A DNA stretch of 64,000 nt from Ornithomonoglobus_A sp045612845 (GCA_045612845.1 JAZKZV010000017.1:1-64000); one strand, 5' to 3'; counted from the first letter of the stretch, positions 8,841 through 18,335 are shown. The notes: generated by a model from the letters alone, not told the origin. Translations and numbers: made by a program.

Positions 8841-10199
8841 TTATGCTTTTGGAAACTTTTTAGAAATCACAAATAACATTGCCGCAATATAAGACAAAAA
8901 TGCAAATATAATTATTGTCTTTAGCTCGCTAAACAGAGAAATTCCTGAAATGCTGACTGCAATACATTGGTTCATTCTGTAATTTGAATACTCTCTGCCT
9001 GCGTTTATCGCTTCAATTGTAAGGTTATCTATGCTCTCATCTATAGATGCAATAAGTGCATCTGCTTCGGTATTTGCCGAGGCGTTTTCGGATATGGATT
9101 GCATTTTTTCTATAACAAGATTATTATCCATTATTTCTTTCTCATTTGAAGCAACATTGTCGCTGAATGTTGTTGCCATAACAGAAAGTTCATCAATACC
9201 AACTTTTGTTCTTCCCATATAATACTTTCCGCCCTCATCCCATGTGGGAACCAGAACAACTCTTGTCATTTCCTCAGAATACATTTGGGTTGCCTGATTA
9301 CAAATATCAAATGATGCTTTATTTCTTTGCCTGTCGAAATCTGTATTTTTGTTTTGGTAGGAAAGCCTCTCGATGTAGCTATCCTTATCTCTTACAACTC
9401 CATGTTGCAAGACTAAAGATTTAAGATTTTGATCTATTTGTGTTTCTTTAAATTGATGTACCTTTTGTGCTATTGCGTGAAATGTAGTATTGTTTTTTGT
9501 AACGAAACTTGGTCCTTTTTCCGCCATTCCGTAGAGATAATTTAAAACAGCTGTTGTTTCTTTGTTGAAATAAGTTACAATATCCATATATTCCATTTTA
9601 GAATAATCAGGTTTCTCATCTTTACTTGTAAGACTGAAATTATCTGTATATTTTTCTATGTAGTATTCTTTGTATGCACTTGTTATCAGTGTAATTACAT
9701 TTTCAGCATCTAAATGGTCGGTGTGCTTTGAAGCGTGATATTCTACAACAAACTCGGTAGAAATATGATAATTCGCCTTATCATTCACATCACCCTGAAC
9801 ATAAGGATAAACACACAAACAATTCTTAAGCTGTTTTACGGTTACATTTTCAAAAGCACCCATTTTGATAGCTTTTTCCACAACCTCATCACAGATTATT
9901 TCTGCCATATTGTATCTTGTACCATTGGAATTCTGAGCCTGGGATGCCTCTGAATAATTAAGTGCCACAACTGCCGTAACAGAGTGTTTTGCCTTAATAT
10001 GATTAAAAATTCCAAATATGCCCGAAACAGCAATCACAAAAATCAATATCCACACACTTACTAAACGTGTGCTTTTGAATGTCTTGAAAAATTCACTTTT
10101 TGTAACATTCTTTGAACGAAAATATATCGTCAAAGCTGATACAATCAGTAATAGTCCAACTACTGCAAGCGGCAATTTTTGCAAAAGAGAAGAAATCAT
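8841..10199 (-). CDS. Wzz-like polysaccharide co-polymerase subunit
   Basis: A membrane protein of about 452 residues with two N-terminal membrane segments (about 8-30 and 47-68), a large extracellular domain and one C-terminal segment ending in a short basic tail. The first extracellular strands (VALNYSEASQ, then a NSNGTRYNMAEI stretch) match the same position in the neighbouring Wzz-GGDEF protein, so the two look like divergent paralogues. There is no tyrosine-kinase domain or proline-rich PCP motif that I can point to, so the Wzz label rests on architecture and context. ATG at 10199 is preferred over 10205 because AAGGAG is then 9 bases away. It probably works with the adjacent Wzz-GGDEF protein in export or chain-length control. 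Confidence 0.65.
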   Translation of the reverse strand: MISSLLQKLPLAVVGLLLIVSALTIYFRSKNVTKSEFFKTFKSTRLVSVWILIFVIAVSGIFGIFNHIKAKHSVTAVVALNYSEASQAQNSNGTRYNMAEIICDEVVEKAIKMGAFENVTVKQLKNCLCVYPYVQGDVNDKANYHISTEFVVEYHASKHTDHLDAENVITLITSAYKEYYIEKYTDNFSLTSKDEKPDYSKMEYMDIVTYFNKETTAVLNYLYGMAEKGPSFVTKNNTTFHAIAQKVHQFKETQIDQNLKSLVLQHGVVRDKDSYIERLSYQNKNTDFDRQRNKASFDICNQATQMYSEEMTRVVLVPTWDEGGKYYMGRTKVGIDELSVMATTFSDNVASNEKEIMDNNLVIEKMQSISENASANTEADALIASIDESIDNLTIEAINAGREYSNYRMNQCIAVSISGISLFSELKTIIIFAFLSYIAAMLFVISKKFPKA

Positions 10200-10221
10200 T
10201 ATCATACACTCCTTTCCGGCA

Positions 10222-11193
10222 TTAAAATTTATTTATATCAACAATCACAAGTTCAGGCTGATTGTTGATTCTGAAAACATTTTTATTTTCAAGTCCCGAA
10301 CTTATAATGAGAGGTCTTCCCTGAACCTCATATCTTCCACAAACGTAATGACCGCCTCGCTCCGGCAGTAAACCTCCGTCATGTGTGTATAACGGGCCAA
10401 ACATTGGTATTTTAACTGTGCCACCATGATTATGTCCCGCGAGTACTAAATCACCCCATGAGTCGGGGGTATATTCTTCAAATACCAACGGCTCGTGAAT
10501 TGCGGTGATTTTTAAATGACTTTCATTTGAATACATATATTCATCAAAGCTTTCACCCGAATATGACCAGAAGGATGACGGATTTGATGTTAACACACCA
10601 TATACATCCACATCGGTTGTACCAACTGTTATAGTGTCTATTTTGTTTTTAAGTACCTTTACTCCTGAATCTTCAAGTTTTTTTGCAAGATCGTCTGTAA
10701 TTCCCAAAAGTTTATCGGGTTGTCGGTTATTATCGTTAAACCCAAACTTCTTATCAAGAGATTCCTGCGTTAGAGGAATGTCATAATACATTTCCACTTC
10801 GTTGTTGCCATATATATAATATGAAGGTGCAACTTTCGCAAGTTCTTTGCATAAGCTTATGACTCTGTCATTTGATTTTGCATTTGAATCAACTATGTCT
10901 CCGGTATAAACTATCAAATCCGGTTTTAACTTTCGGGCTCTATCAACCAACTTGATATTATCCTTTCCATACGAGCAATTATGCAGGTCAGAAATTTGAA
11001 TAATTCTTATCTTGCCATGCACCTTAAGGCTGCTTACACTATAAAAGGTCTCTTTAAAATTACGATTCCCAATATAATTACAGCCAATTATCGCAATAGA
11101 TGCTGCTACCCCGACAAAAATCAGGCTTATTAAAAAGAGTTTCAACACTCTTATGTTTTTCTTGGTTTTTGTAGTAAGTGTATATCCTTTCAT
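10222..11193 (-). CDS. Membrane-anchored calcineurin-like metallophosphoesterase
   Basis: A 323-residue protein with an N-terminal membrane anchor (about 16-37) and an extracytoplasmic metallophosphoesterase domain. The metal ligands are visible in order: IQISDLHN, VYTGDIVD, YGNNEVE (the GNHE position, with N for H), ITAIHEP and LAGHNHGG. It resembles the YkoQ/YaeI-type membrane phosphohydrolases. It sits inside the exopolysaccharide operon between a GT4 gene and a Wzz-like gene, with short gaps on both sides. It may remove a phosphate or cleave a pyrophosphate linked to the polymer or its lipid carrier; that is inference only. Confidence 0.88.
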   Translation of the reverse strand: MKGYTLTTKTKKNIRVLKLFLISLIFVGVAASIAIIGCNYIGNRNFKETFYSVSSLKVHGKIRIIQISDLHNCSYGKDNIKLVDRARKLKPDLIVYTGDIVDSNAKSNDRVISLCKELAKVAPSYYIYGNNEVEMYYDIPLTQESLDKKFGFNDNNRQPDKLLGITDDLAKKLEDSGVKVLKNKIDTITVGTTDVDVYGVLTSNPSSFWSYSGESFDEYMYSNESHLKITAIHEPLVFEEYTPDSWGDLVLAGHNHGGTVKIPMFGPLYTHDGGLLPERGGHYVCGRYEVQGRPLIISSGLENKNVFRINNQPELVIVDINKF

Positions 11194-11212
11194 AACATAA
11201 GCTACCTTTCAT

Positions 11213-12343
11213 TTATTTTGTGAGTACTTTCTTATATAGTTCGTATGTCGAACTTGCAACATCATTCCAGTTATATTTATTGAGAATAAATTCATCGACA
11301 CCATTTTTCAGATTTTTAACAATTTCTTCGTCATCGCACATTACTTGCAACTTTTCTGCCAAATCCTGCACATTGCTTTTTTCAAAGTGCATTGCTTTGT
11401 TTTCAGTTACTAATGTGTTTTCGGGAATATCTGAGCATAAAACCGCATTACCATATGCCAATGCCTCTAACAGACTAAGAGACATTCCTTCAATGTCTGA
11501 TGGAAGAGTAACAACATAAGCATTTGAGTATATTTCGGTTAACACATCTCCAGAAATAAATCCCGTAAATATAATATCCGGATTTCCCGATGCTTTTTGC
11601 CTGAGCATCTCAACATATTCATCTGTATCGCTTGTATCTCCTGCGATAACAAGCTTTTTATTTGTTTTAATACTGTTATACGCATCAATAAGATAATGAA
11701 CACCTTTTTCGGCGGTAAGTCGTGATACGATGCAAATATAATCATTTTTTGAAAGCCCGTATAACTTTGTGATTTCATCCGCTTCCTTTTTATTAGGCTT
11801 ATCTATTCCGTTATGAATAAGTACAGTGTTACGATTATAGTTTTGCTTGAAATACTCACGAGCACTTTCGCTTAAAACAATTATTTCCTCCGCACATTTC
11901 ACCATGACTTTTTCACCGAATTTTATATATTTAGAAGCAAATCCCTTGCCCCATTTTTCTCTTTGCCAATCAAGTCCGTGAACTGTTGCCACACACTTTT
12001 TTCCAAACATTTTTGGTATCCACATAGCAGCACAAGGACCTTCTGCGTGGAAATGTACTATATCGTATTTTCCGAAAGTTGCACAAATTGCCGCAGTAAA
12101 GGAAGCAACCATAGCAGAGAGACCCTTTTTGTTGATCGTCCATGCATTTTTTAATGTTACACCTTTATATTTTTTATCTTTCACCGTACCGATATATTCA
12201 TTTTCTACTTTATCGGAACTGCGGTTGTAGCAGGTAACATCTATTCCTTTTTCAACAAGTAACGGACACAAAGAAGTGAGCACATTTTCAATTCCTCCAC
12301 GTCTTGATGGAACAACTTTATGACCAACCATTGCAACTTTCAT
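11213..12343 (-). CDS. Glycosyltransferase family 4
   Basis: A 376-residue GT-B glycosyltransferase. The N-terminus MKVAMVGHKVVPSRRGGIEN resembles the N-terminal domain of capsular rhamnosyl- and glucosyltransferases. The C-terminal half has IVSRLTAEKGVHYLI and EGMSLSLLEALAYGNAV, the donor-binding EX7E-type motif. A good RBS (GGAGG) lies 8 bases before the ATG. It follows the priming transferase gene in the operon, so it may add the second sugar of the repeat unit. That assignment is by position, not by recognised specificity. Confidence 0.88.
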   Translation of the reverse strand: MKVAMVGHKVVPSRRGGIENVLTSLCPLLVEKGIDVTCYNRSSDKVENEYIGTVKDKKYKGVTLKNAWTINKKGLSAMVASFTAAICATFGKYDIVHFHAEGPCAAMWIPKMFGKKCVATVHGLDWQREKWGKGFASKYIKFGEKVMVKCAEEIIVLSESAREYFKQNYNRNTVLIHNGIDKPNKKEADEITKLYGLSKNDYICIVSRLTAEKGVHYLIDAYNSIKTNKKLVIAGDTSDTDEYVEMLRQKASGNPDIIFTGFISGDVLTEIYSNAYVVTLPSDIEGMSLSLLEALAYGNAVLCSDIPENTLVTENKAMHFEKSNVQDLAEKLQVMCDDEEIVKNLKNGVDEFILNKYNWNDVASSTYELYKKVLTK

Positions 12344-12359
12344 ATTCTCGCCTCCAATT

Positions 12360-13040
12360 TTATCTTCCGGTTGCGCTTAGCATAACAATAGGAGTTTTCA
12401 GCATAATCAGCAAATCACCGGGGAATGTTCTGTTTTGTATGTAGTCAAGATCCATTTCAACCCACTGTTCAAAGGGAATATCGTTTCTGTTTTTGCTTAT
12501 CTGCCATGTGCAGGTAAGTCCGGGGGTTACGTGCAGACGAAGCTTTTGATAATCGGTGTAATGTAGAACCTCACCCGGCAGAGGAGGTCTGGGACCTACT
12601 AAAGTCATATCACCTTTGAAAACATTAAAGAATTGCATCAATTCATCAAGAGACAGTTTTCTTAAAATCTTTCCTACTCTTGTTATTCTCGGATCTTCTT
12701 TGATTTTAAAAACAGGTCCGTCCATTTCGTTTTTTTCTTTCAACTGTTCCAAAAGCTCCTCAGCATTTGGTCGCATTGTGCGGAATTTATACATATAAAA
12801 TTCTTTCCCATGTCGTCCCACTCTTTTTTGTTTAAAAAATGGTCCGGCGCTTGGATCATCAATACATATAACAATCGCAATTATTATCATAAGCGGAAGA
12901 AAACCAAGCAAAATGAGAGTAGCAAAGAATATATCAAAGAGTCTTTTCTTTCTCCAATATCCTAAATAGGATTTTTCGATTAAAGCTTCCAATTTTACTC
13001 TTGTTTTCTCGTCAACTTTCTCGCTATCAATGTAGGGCAT
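12360..13040 (-). CDS. Undecaprenyl-phosphate sugar phosphotransferase (priming enzyme)
   Basis: A bacterial sugar transferase of about 226 residues. One membrane segment (about residues 35-58) is followed by the catalytic core FFKQKRVGRHGKEFYMYKFRTM, then DPRITRVGKILRKLSLDELMQ and GDMTLVGPRPPLPGEV. These are signatures of the short, single-span PglC/EpsL-type enzymes. It would transfer a sugar-1-phosphate from a nucleotide sugar to undecaprenyl phosphate and start each repeat unit. The ATG at 13040 has AAGGA 7 bases upstream; a TTG two codons earlier is less likely. Residue-level choice of sugar (Glc, Gal or an amino sugar) cannot be read by eye. Confidence 0.93.
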   Translation of the reverse strand: MPYIDSEKVDEKTRVKLEALIEKSYLGYWRKKRLFDIFFATLILLGFLPLMIIIAIVICIDDPSAGPFFKQKRVGRHGKEFYMYKFRTMRPNAEELLEQLKEKNEMDGPVFKIKEDPRITRVGKILRKLSLDELMQFFNVFKGDMTLVGPRPPLPGEVLHYTDYQKLRLHVTPGLTCTWQISKNRNDIPFEQWVEMDLDYIQNRTFPGDLLIMLKTPIVMLSATGR

Positions 13041-13059
13041 TTTCAAATCCTTCTTTCAT

Positions 13060-13932
13060 TTATTCATAGTTAAAATTTAAAAGTGTATTGTACTCTGTAT
13101 TACGCCAGGGAGAATAATAAAACTTACTGAAATCTTGTCTGCTTCCGTCAATCAATTTCTCTCCTCTTTTTACATATCCCGGATGAAATCCAATCTCAAT
13201 ATCTCTATTTTGTTTTTCTGCAAGTTTCAAATAGTGTGGAAGCAGTTTTTTTATTCTTGCTTCGTTCAATTTTCCCGAAAACATTATTCCCATAAAATAA
13301 GCTGATTTTATTTTTGATTTTGCAAGCTCATTTCGATTTACTAAAGCGAGTATCTTTAAAAGCCATTGTTTTATCAAACCTATAGCCTTGTATTCAAAAT
13401 ATAATGATGGTGTAAATACGTATGGTGAAATCGGCTCCGCAGGAATACGAATACTTTGGATATTCAGACCTTCATCTTCAATTACGCGCATCAGTGTTTT
13501 AAAAATAAGCGGTATCATATGGGTATGTTGATGACTATCTATTGAAATAGATGTGTTCTCGCCCATAGCCATTTTCCAAACCTTAACCTGATTTTGTATT
13601 TCTATATAAATTTGCTTTTCAAATTCCTTTCTTTTATTTGATATAGAAAGGAAAAACAAACCAACAAATGAATATTTAAAGTATCCATTATCCGATATCA
13701 GCAAGTCAACATCATTCGGTTCTGAAAGCGGACGACCCTCCACCAAATTGATATGTAAAGATAGTGTCGTATCGCTGCCTGATAAACGATGCTTGAAATC
13801 CGATATTTCGCCGTTTGGCAAAACACTAACCTTGTTCAAAACACCGTTTTCAATACAATTTTCTATGCGACTGTTGCCACAGGCAGACATCCCATAATCG
13901 TCCGCACAAAAATATATCATGTTAATTTCCAT
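13060..13932 (-). CDS. ChbG/HpnK-family (YdjC-like) carbohydrate deacetylase
   Basis: A cytoplasmic protein of about 290 residues. It begins MIYFCADDYGMS, with the metal-binding DD pair of the YdjC/ChbG family, and later has SIDSHQHTHMIP, the second His cluster. A further His lies in IEIGFHPGY. The family removes acetyl groups from sugars such as chitooligosaccharides or hopanoid GlcNAc. Here it lies between the priming transferase gene and a GtrII-like gene, so it may act on an amino sugar in the lipid-linked repeat. The start is uncertain: GTG at 13947, ATG at 13932 or ATG at 13920 are all possible and none has an ideal RBS. Confidence 0.85.
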   Translation of the reverse strand: MEINMIYFCADDYGMSACGNSRIENCIENGVLNKVSVLPNGEISDFKHRLSGSDTTLSLHINLVEGRPLSEPNDVDLLISDNGYFKYSFVGLFFLSISNKRKEFEKQIYIEIQNQVKVWKMAMGENTSISIDSHQHTHMIPLIFKTLMRVIEDEGLNIQSIRIPAEPISPYVFTPSLYFEYKAIGLIKQWLLKILALVNRNELAKSKIKSAYFMGIMFSGKLNEARIKKLLPHYLKLAEKQNRDIEIGFHPGYVKRGEKLIDGSRQDFSKFYYSPWRNTEYNTLLNFNYE

Positions 13933-14001
13933 AGCCTTTCTGTCCACAAATAGTAACGAAAATATACACCATCCCGTCTGTGGACTGACAAGGCGTACCT
14001 C

Positions 14002-15525
14002 TTAATCACCAAGTTTTACAACAATCACATTATCAATGACTGAGATTGAGTTTTTTGCGGGCCAGTTATTTAAACTGTCTGCATCAATTCTTTGCAAAAG
14101 CTCCGTTTTTTCTTCGCCTGAAATAAATTTGTAGTTTTTTTCGCAATAGTCATTTAATGCACTGCACAAAACACTTTGACCAACTATTTCATCGTCTGCT
14201 CTTAAGATATAGCCATCTGTTGTTCCCGTCATATCAGGCGGCAACTTCGCACTGTAATCCTCGCTTTCAGGAAGATAACCCAAAACTAAAATACTATCGC
14301 ATTCTCCTGCACCTTCGGTCTGTTCGATTCGGTCTGCAATACGTATTAAAGTGCCATACGACTTTTCGTAAGCCATATTCAGTTTATGATAACTGACATT
14401 TGCAATAATCGTCTGATTAAAAATAAGAATTGTTGTAACAACAAGGATTGTCCACTGTTTTACTTTGTTAGGTTTTACACTCATATTTTCATATTGCAGT
14501 ATGAAAAAAAGATAAAATACCAAAAATCCCATTTTCATCAGGTTGTGATAATCTATACCGCTATTTATAAAACTAAGCACACTTGCACCAATAGGTAACG
14601 CAATCACACAAACGCACAGCATCAGGATTTTGGCAATACCTAACTTGTTTTTTATCACATCTGTCAAATACAAGGCAATTGTCAAAACAAACAAAATGCA
14701 ATTTGTTACGACGAAGATACTTGTCCCTGTCGAAAAATCAAAGAAATAACTAACGAAGGATTCTTTGATAGTGTATAATGCACCTGCTATATCTATACCT
14801 TTCAGAGAAGTTGCATCGTCAAATCCCTGATATTCTAAAAGTGTAGTTCCGGTCAATTTAAGAAGAACTGTCATCATCAAATAATAAAGTGCCATCCCCA
14901 AAACGCCTGTCAGTAAAAACTTTACGCATTTAAGTAGCGAATTTTTCACGTCTGTATTTTTGTAAAGCAGTTCAAGAATCAGGTTTAAAAGCAGAAGCAT
15001 TATTGTAACAGTTATGTATGCCTGATATATTCCGCAAGATAAAGCAATCAAAATCGCAGAACCTATGTAACAAGGCTTATCTTTTGTAATAAGCATAGCC
15101 GCAATACAAGAAAGAAGAAACGCTAAAGCATATCCGTCCGCAACATAGTTATACATCATTACAGATGTTACGGTAGGAAATGTGTCAACTGCCGCACCTA
15201 TAAGTGCTGCTGTTATATTTTTTCTGACACCAAGCATTTTGCAGATGCAAACTGCACCAAGTCCGTGGAAGATAATTGCCATAAGTCCTGCAATAAAGGG
15301 CAGATCATAAAAGGAACTCGGTGCACACACTACCGGAAGAAGCCATCTTCCCATCGAAATCATATTTTGCGTATCATATCTGAAAACAAGAGAATCCCAA
15401 TTTGGCAACCAATTCGTAATTTTATATAAATGAGCAACAAGTCCCATAACAAGTGCCCAAATAAAGCACACTTTCCACTGAGGCAAAATACTCTTTTTAA
15501 TTTTATTTATAATTTGTTCAGGCAT
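14002..15525 (-). CDS. GtrII-like polytopic glucosyltransferase
   Basis: A 507-residue membrane protein with about ten to twelve hydrophobic spans and an extracytoplasmic C-terminal domain. The segment DTFPTVTSVMMYNYVADGYALAFLL, with paired acidic and aromatic residues in an early span, fits the GtrII (Glucos_trans_II) family, which decorates polysaccharides with side-chain glucose from a polyprenyl-phosphate donor. The start at 15525 is one base after the preceding stop and has GGAG 6-9 bases upstream; an earlier ATG at 15591 would overlap the previous gene by 65 bases. Its place in the operon suggests side-branch addition outside the cell. Confidence 0.75.
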   Translation of the reverse strand: MPEQIINKIKKSILPQWKVCFIWALVMGLVAHLYKITNWLPNWDSLVFRYDTQNMISMGRWLLPVVCAPSSFYDLPFIAGLMAIIFHGLGAVCICKMLGVRKNITAALIGAAVDTFPTVTSVMMYNYVADGYALAFLLSCIAAMLITKDKPCYIGSAILIALSCGIYQAYITVTIMLLLLNLILELLYKNTDVKNSLLKCVKFLLTGVLGMALYYLMMTVLLKLTGTTLLEYQGFDDATSLKGIDIAGALYTIKESFVSYFFDFSTGTSIFVVTNCILFVLTIALYLTDVIKNKLGIAKILMLCVCVIALPIGASVLSFINSGIDYHNLMKMGFLVFYLFFILQYENMSVKPNKVKQWTILVVTTILIFNQTIIANVSYHKLNMAYEKSYGTLIRIADRIEQTEGAGECDSILVLGYLPESEDYSAKLPPDMTGTTDGYILRADDEIVGQSVLCSALNDYCEKNYKFISGEEKTELLQRIDADSLNNWPAKNSISVIDNVIVVKLGD

Positions 15526-15526
15526 A

Positions 15527-16261
15527 TTACCACTCCAACCATTTGAATTTATGTAAAAACTTGCCGTATAGCTTGTCATACATCTTAACACCGATAATTC
15601 TTTTAATCCGTGTTGTTCTTTTCGTTACATCCGATGTCCAGGTAGCGCTGTAATGATGTATAGAATAAGTGTTTTTTGTTATAGTCTTTTTGCCCGTGTA
15701 GTAGTCCATCGGGCAAAGATACTCTCTCGGAAGAAAAACCATGTCCATAAAGGTCTGATTTGTATTTTTAATATCCATACCAAGTCTTTTTAATGCATCT
15801 GTATTTCGGTCAGGACAAGGAGTAAAGTCGAAGCTGCCATTCTCCAACAGAAACGGTATATCATCATAGTCTTTTAAAAACTCTCCGATTATCTCGTTTC
15901 CTTTTTCTGCACCAAAACCAAGTCCCGTTGCAACAATACCTTTTTCATCAAATCCCATAAAACCTTAGTTTCTGTGCAAATCATCAATAGGCTTTATAAG
16001 CTCAACATCGGTATCTAAATATATTCCACCGTTATCATAAATTATCTTAAGCCTTGCAAAATCACTGACAAATGCCCACTTTTTCGCTTCATAAGCCTCA
16101 TACATATAACGATTTTGCGATAAATCAAAGTTGTCCTCATTATGACAGATTATTTCATAATCGGGGCAATATTTTTTCCAGCTTTTAATACATTTTTTCG
16201 CTATTTTAGGCATTTCGCATTTTCCAAACCAACAATAGTGAATCACCTTTGGAATACTCAT
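15527..16261 (-). pseudogene. GT32 (OCH1-like) glycosyltransferase with one in-frame stop
   Basis: Two adjacent open stretches read as one glycosyltransferase. The first (from ATG 16261) has IPKVIHYCWFG, FVSDFARLKIIYDNGGIYLDTDVELIKPIDDLHRN, the sugar-binding part of GT32/OCH1-like capsular transferases. It stops at a TAA (15967-15965). The second continues in the same frame with GFMGFDEKGIVATGLGFGAEKG and the normal C-terminal half, ending at 15527. Length without the stop is about 245 residues, the usual size for the family. The break is a single nonsense codon, not a frameshift. The gene overlaps wzx by 4 bases. Either the gene is recently dead, the base is a sequencing error, or a restart at ATG 15958 gives a split protein. 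Confidence 0.85.
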
Positions 16262-17757
16262 TCTTTATTCCTCCATAATTCAATTAAATTTTTAAATGCT
16301 TCCTTAAAAAATACAAGGTTTACTCCAATATATAAAGGAACTATCCAAAGAGAATGAATAATTCCCTTCATAAGCAGTCGGGCAAAAGAAAGTCCGCTAA
16401 AGCTATCTACAAAAAAGATAACCATTAAAGCAGCAAAAACAGCTCCATTTACAAGCCAAAGCTTATATGTATTGAATATTCCTCTTGAAAGAACTTTTTT
16501 GTTTGAATAATAAATCATCATAGTGCCTCTGTATAAAAGGGCAACAATAGTGCCAAGTATTGCACCGCAAATTCCCCATTTCAAAATTGAAACTATTGAA
16601 ACTGTGATATTTATAATCATTTCCCAAATCGCATGGGAACGGGTTTCCTCAAACTTTCCTGAATATTCAAGAACGTGGTTTGACGGAAGTTTGCCGTTTG
16701 CCAAAAGATTCATAATAACAAAGAGGATTACCAAAAGTGCATTGGTGTAGTTTGCATCATTGATTCCTTTTGTATAAATTTCTATAAGCGGTAACAAAAA
16801 TACTGCCATCAACGTATATATAATGAATGTGAACATAATGTAAAATGTTTCATACACATTATATACCTTCATAAATTTTTCTCTGTCGGTATGGAACATC
16901 TGGCCGAGTGCAAAGCTTAAACCTGAAATAATGCTTGTAATAAAGGTCTGCACCTGTGAAAAAAAGATGTTGTAAATTGTGTAAACACTAACCACCTTAA
17001 AATCACACAAAAATGACAATAGCAAAACATCGGTGTTATTAAAAACCATTCCTGATACTTGATGAACCAAGACAGATTTTCTTTGAGAAATCGCCTCATA
17101 ATCAGGCTTTGCATGAATACTTAACCATTTATATCTTTTTTTAGCGTGAATATATATGTAAACAAGCTGAAAAAGCGATAATATGCAATATGAAAGCTGC
17201 ATGATCAGAAGATTGTTTGTAAGTAATATAACAACTATTTTTGCAATATTTGAAACAAGTTGCAAAATCGTCTCGGAATTTGTTATAACATATTTTCTTC
17301 CGTCAACCTCTAAAAGTATTCTGTATTTAGCTTGCATAAAATAACTAAACAAATTTGGAAGTGCAGTAAGTATTACAATTCCAAAAATCAGCCCCGGCTT
17401 AATACCTGTTGGTACAATATATTCATATGCAAAAGCGATTAAAAGTACAATAATTGCATATATGATGCCAACTTTAACATAGTAACTATGCGTTGCTGAG
17501 ATAACAGAACTTATCTTGTTATGATTTTTTTCGGCAACAGGTTTATAGAGCGCTTGGGTGGTCGCAAGACCTATACCCGATTCAAGCAAAACCATATATG
17601 CAAAAATCTGCTTAATAGTGGAAAGAACTCCGTTAACTTCTGAGCCGAAATTTTCAAGATAAAGTCTTGGAAGAAGAAAGGAAAGGACAATCAGGACAAC
17701 CTGATACAAAACCCCTGACAACAAGTTATATTTAATTCTGTTGTCCTTTGTTGCCAT
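16258..17757 (-). CDS. Polysaccharide flippase, Wzx/MATE-like
   Basis: A 499-residue polytopic membrane protein with about twelve to fourteen hydrophobic spans. The N-terminus (KYNLLSGVLYQVVLIVLSFLLPRLYLENFGSE) has the pattern of the MOP/MATE polysaccharide exporter superfamily, in which the first span starts with NxxxG and ends with the ...FG.. loop. It should flip undecaprenyl-linked repeat units to the outer leaflet for polymerisation by the Wzy-like protein at 5605-6909. GGAGGTGA precedes the ATG. The start of the broken GT32 gene overlaps its stop by 4 bases. Confidence 0.9.
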   Translation of the reverse strand: MATKDNRIKYNLLSGVLYQVVLIVLSFLLPRLYLENFGSEVNGVLSTIKQIFAYMVLLESGIGLATTQALYKPVAEKNHNKISSVISATHSYYVKVGIIYAIIVLLIAFAYEYIVPTGIKPGLIFGIVILTALPNLFSYFMQAKYRILLEVDGRKYVITNSETILQLVSNIAKIVVILLTNNLLIMQLSYCILSLFQLVYIYIHAKKRYKWLSIHAKPDYEAISQRKSVLVHQVSGMVFNNTDVLLLSFLCDFKVVSVYTIYNIFFSQVQTFITSIISGLSFALGQMFHTDREKFMKVYNVYETFYIMFTFIIYTLMAVFLLPLIEIYTKGINDANYTNALLVILFVIMNLLANGKLPSNHVLEYSGKFEETRSHAIWEMIINITVSIVSILKWGICGAILGTIVALLYRGTMMIYYSNKKVLSRGIFNTYKLWLVNGAVFAALMVIFFVDSFSGLSFARLLMKGIIHSLWIVPLYIGVNLVFFKEAFKNLIELWRNKE

Positions 17758-17777
17758 ACTAAGCTCACCTCCATTGT

Positions 17778-18320
17778 TTATACTCTGTTTTCTATATATC
17801 CTTCTGTTGCATTTTCTTTATGTATTATCTTAGCAGGATTTCCTATCACAATACTGTGTGACGGAACATCGAAATTCACGAAGGTCAAAGGTGCAATCAT
17901 CACATCCTCGCCAATTTTTATATTACCTACGACAACCGAGTTCGTTCCAATCCAACAATTACCACCGAAAATAGGAGCACCGCATCGAATACCTCTGTTT
18001 TCATATCCTATGGTTACGCCTGTCCCCACATTCATATTTTTCCCCAAGACTGCCTCCGGGTGTATAATAACTCTGCCGGTATGACCTATATAAAAGCCAT
18101 CATCAATTTTTGTCCGTGCCGGAATTTGTATATGGGTTTTATATGACATAAACTTAAGTTTTACTGTATAGTATAATTTCAAATGCTTGAATTTACATTT
18201 TTGGGTCTTTCTGAAGAGCGAAATATACTTAAGCTCTGTAGGTCTTAAAAGTCTTTGAATAAAGCTTTCGCCCTTTTCTCCATAGTATCTGTATAAATCC
18301 TTTGAAAACTTATCATTCAT
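17778..18320 (-). CDS. Left-handed beta-helix acetyltransferase (CysE/WcaB-like)
   Basis: A 180-residue hexapeptide-repeat acyltransferase. The stretch from about residue 70 to 165 has repeated [LIV]-G-x4 turns (GHTGRVIIHPEAVLGKNMNVG, WIGTNSVVVGNIKIGEDVMIA), with HTG and DVPSHSIVIGNPAKII, the serine-acetyltransferase-like C-terminal signature. It lacks the long N-terminal domain of CysE, as is usual for polysaccharide O-acetyltransferases such as WcaB. It probably acetylates a sugar of the repeat unit using acetyl-CoA in the cytoplasm. It follows the EAL gene by 15 bases. Confidence 0.9.
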   Translation of the reverse strand: MNDKFSKDLYRYYGEKGESFIQRLLRPTELKYISLFRKTQKCKFKHLKLYYTVKLKFMSYKTHIQIPARTKIDDGFYIGHTGRVIIHPEAVLGKNMNVGTGVTIGYENRGIRCGAPIFGGNCWIGTNSVVVGNIKIGEDVMIAPLTFVNFDVPSHSIVIGNPAKIIHKENATEGYIENRV

Positions 18321-18335
18321 AACAACTTCTCACCT

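Noticed and set aside
15527..16261. Two separate small glycosyltransferase genes
   Set aside because: The halves are in one frame, match the N- and C-terminal halves of one GT32 protein and are divided by a single TAA with only GF before the second ATG.
15527..16261. Frameshift as the cause of the split
   Set aside because: Codon counting shows that the second half continues in the same frame directly after the stop.
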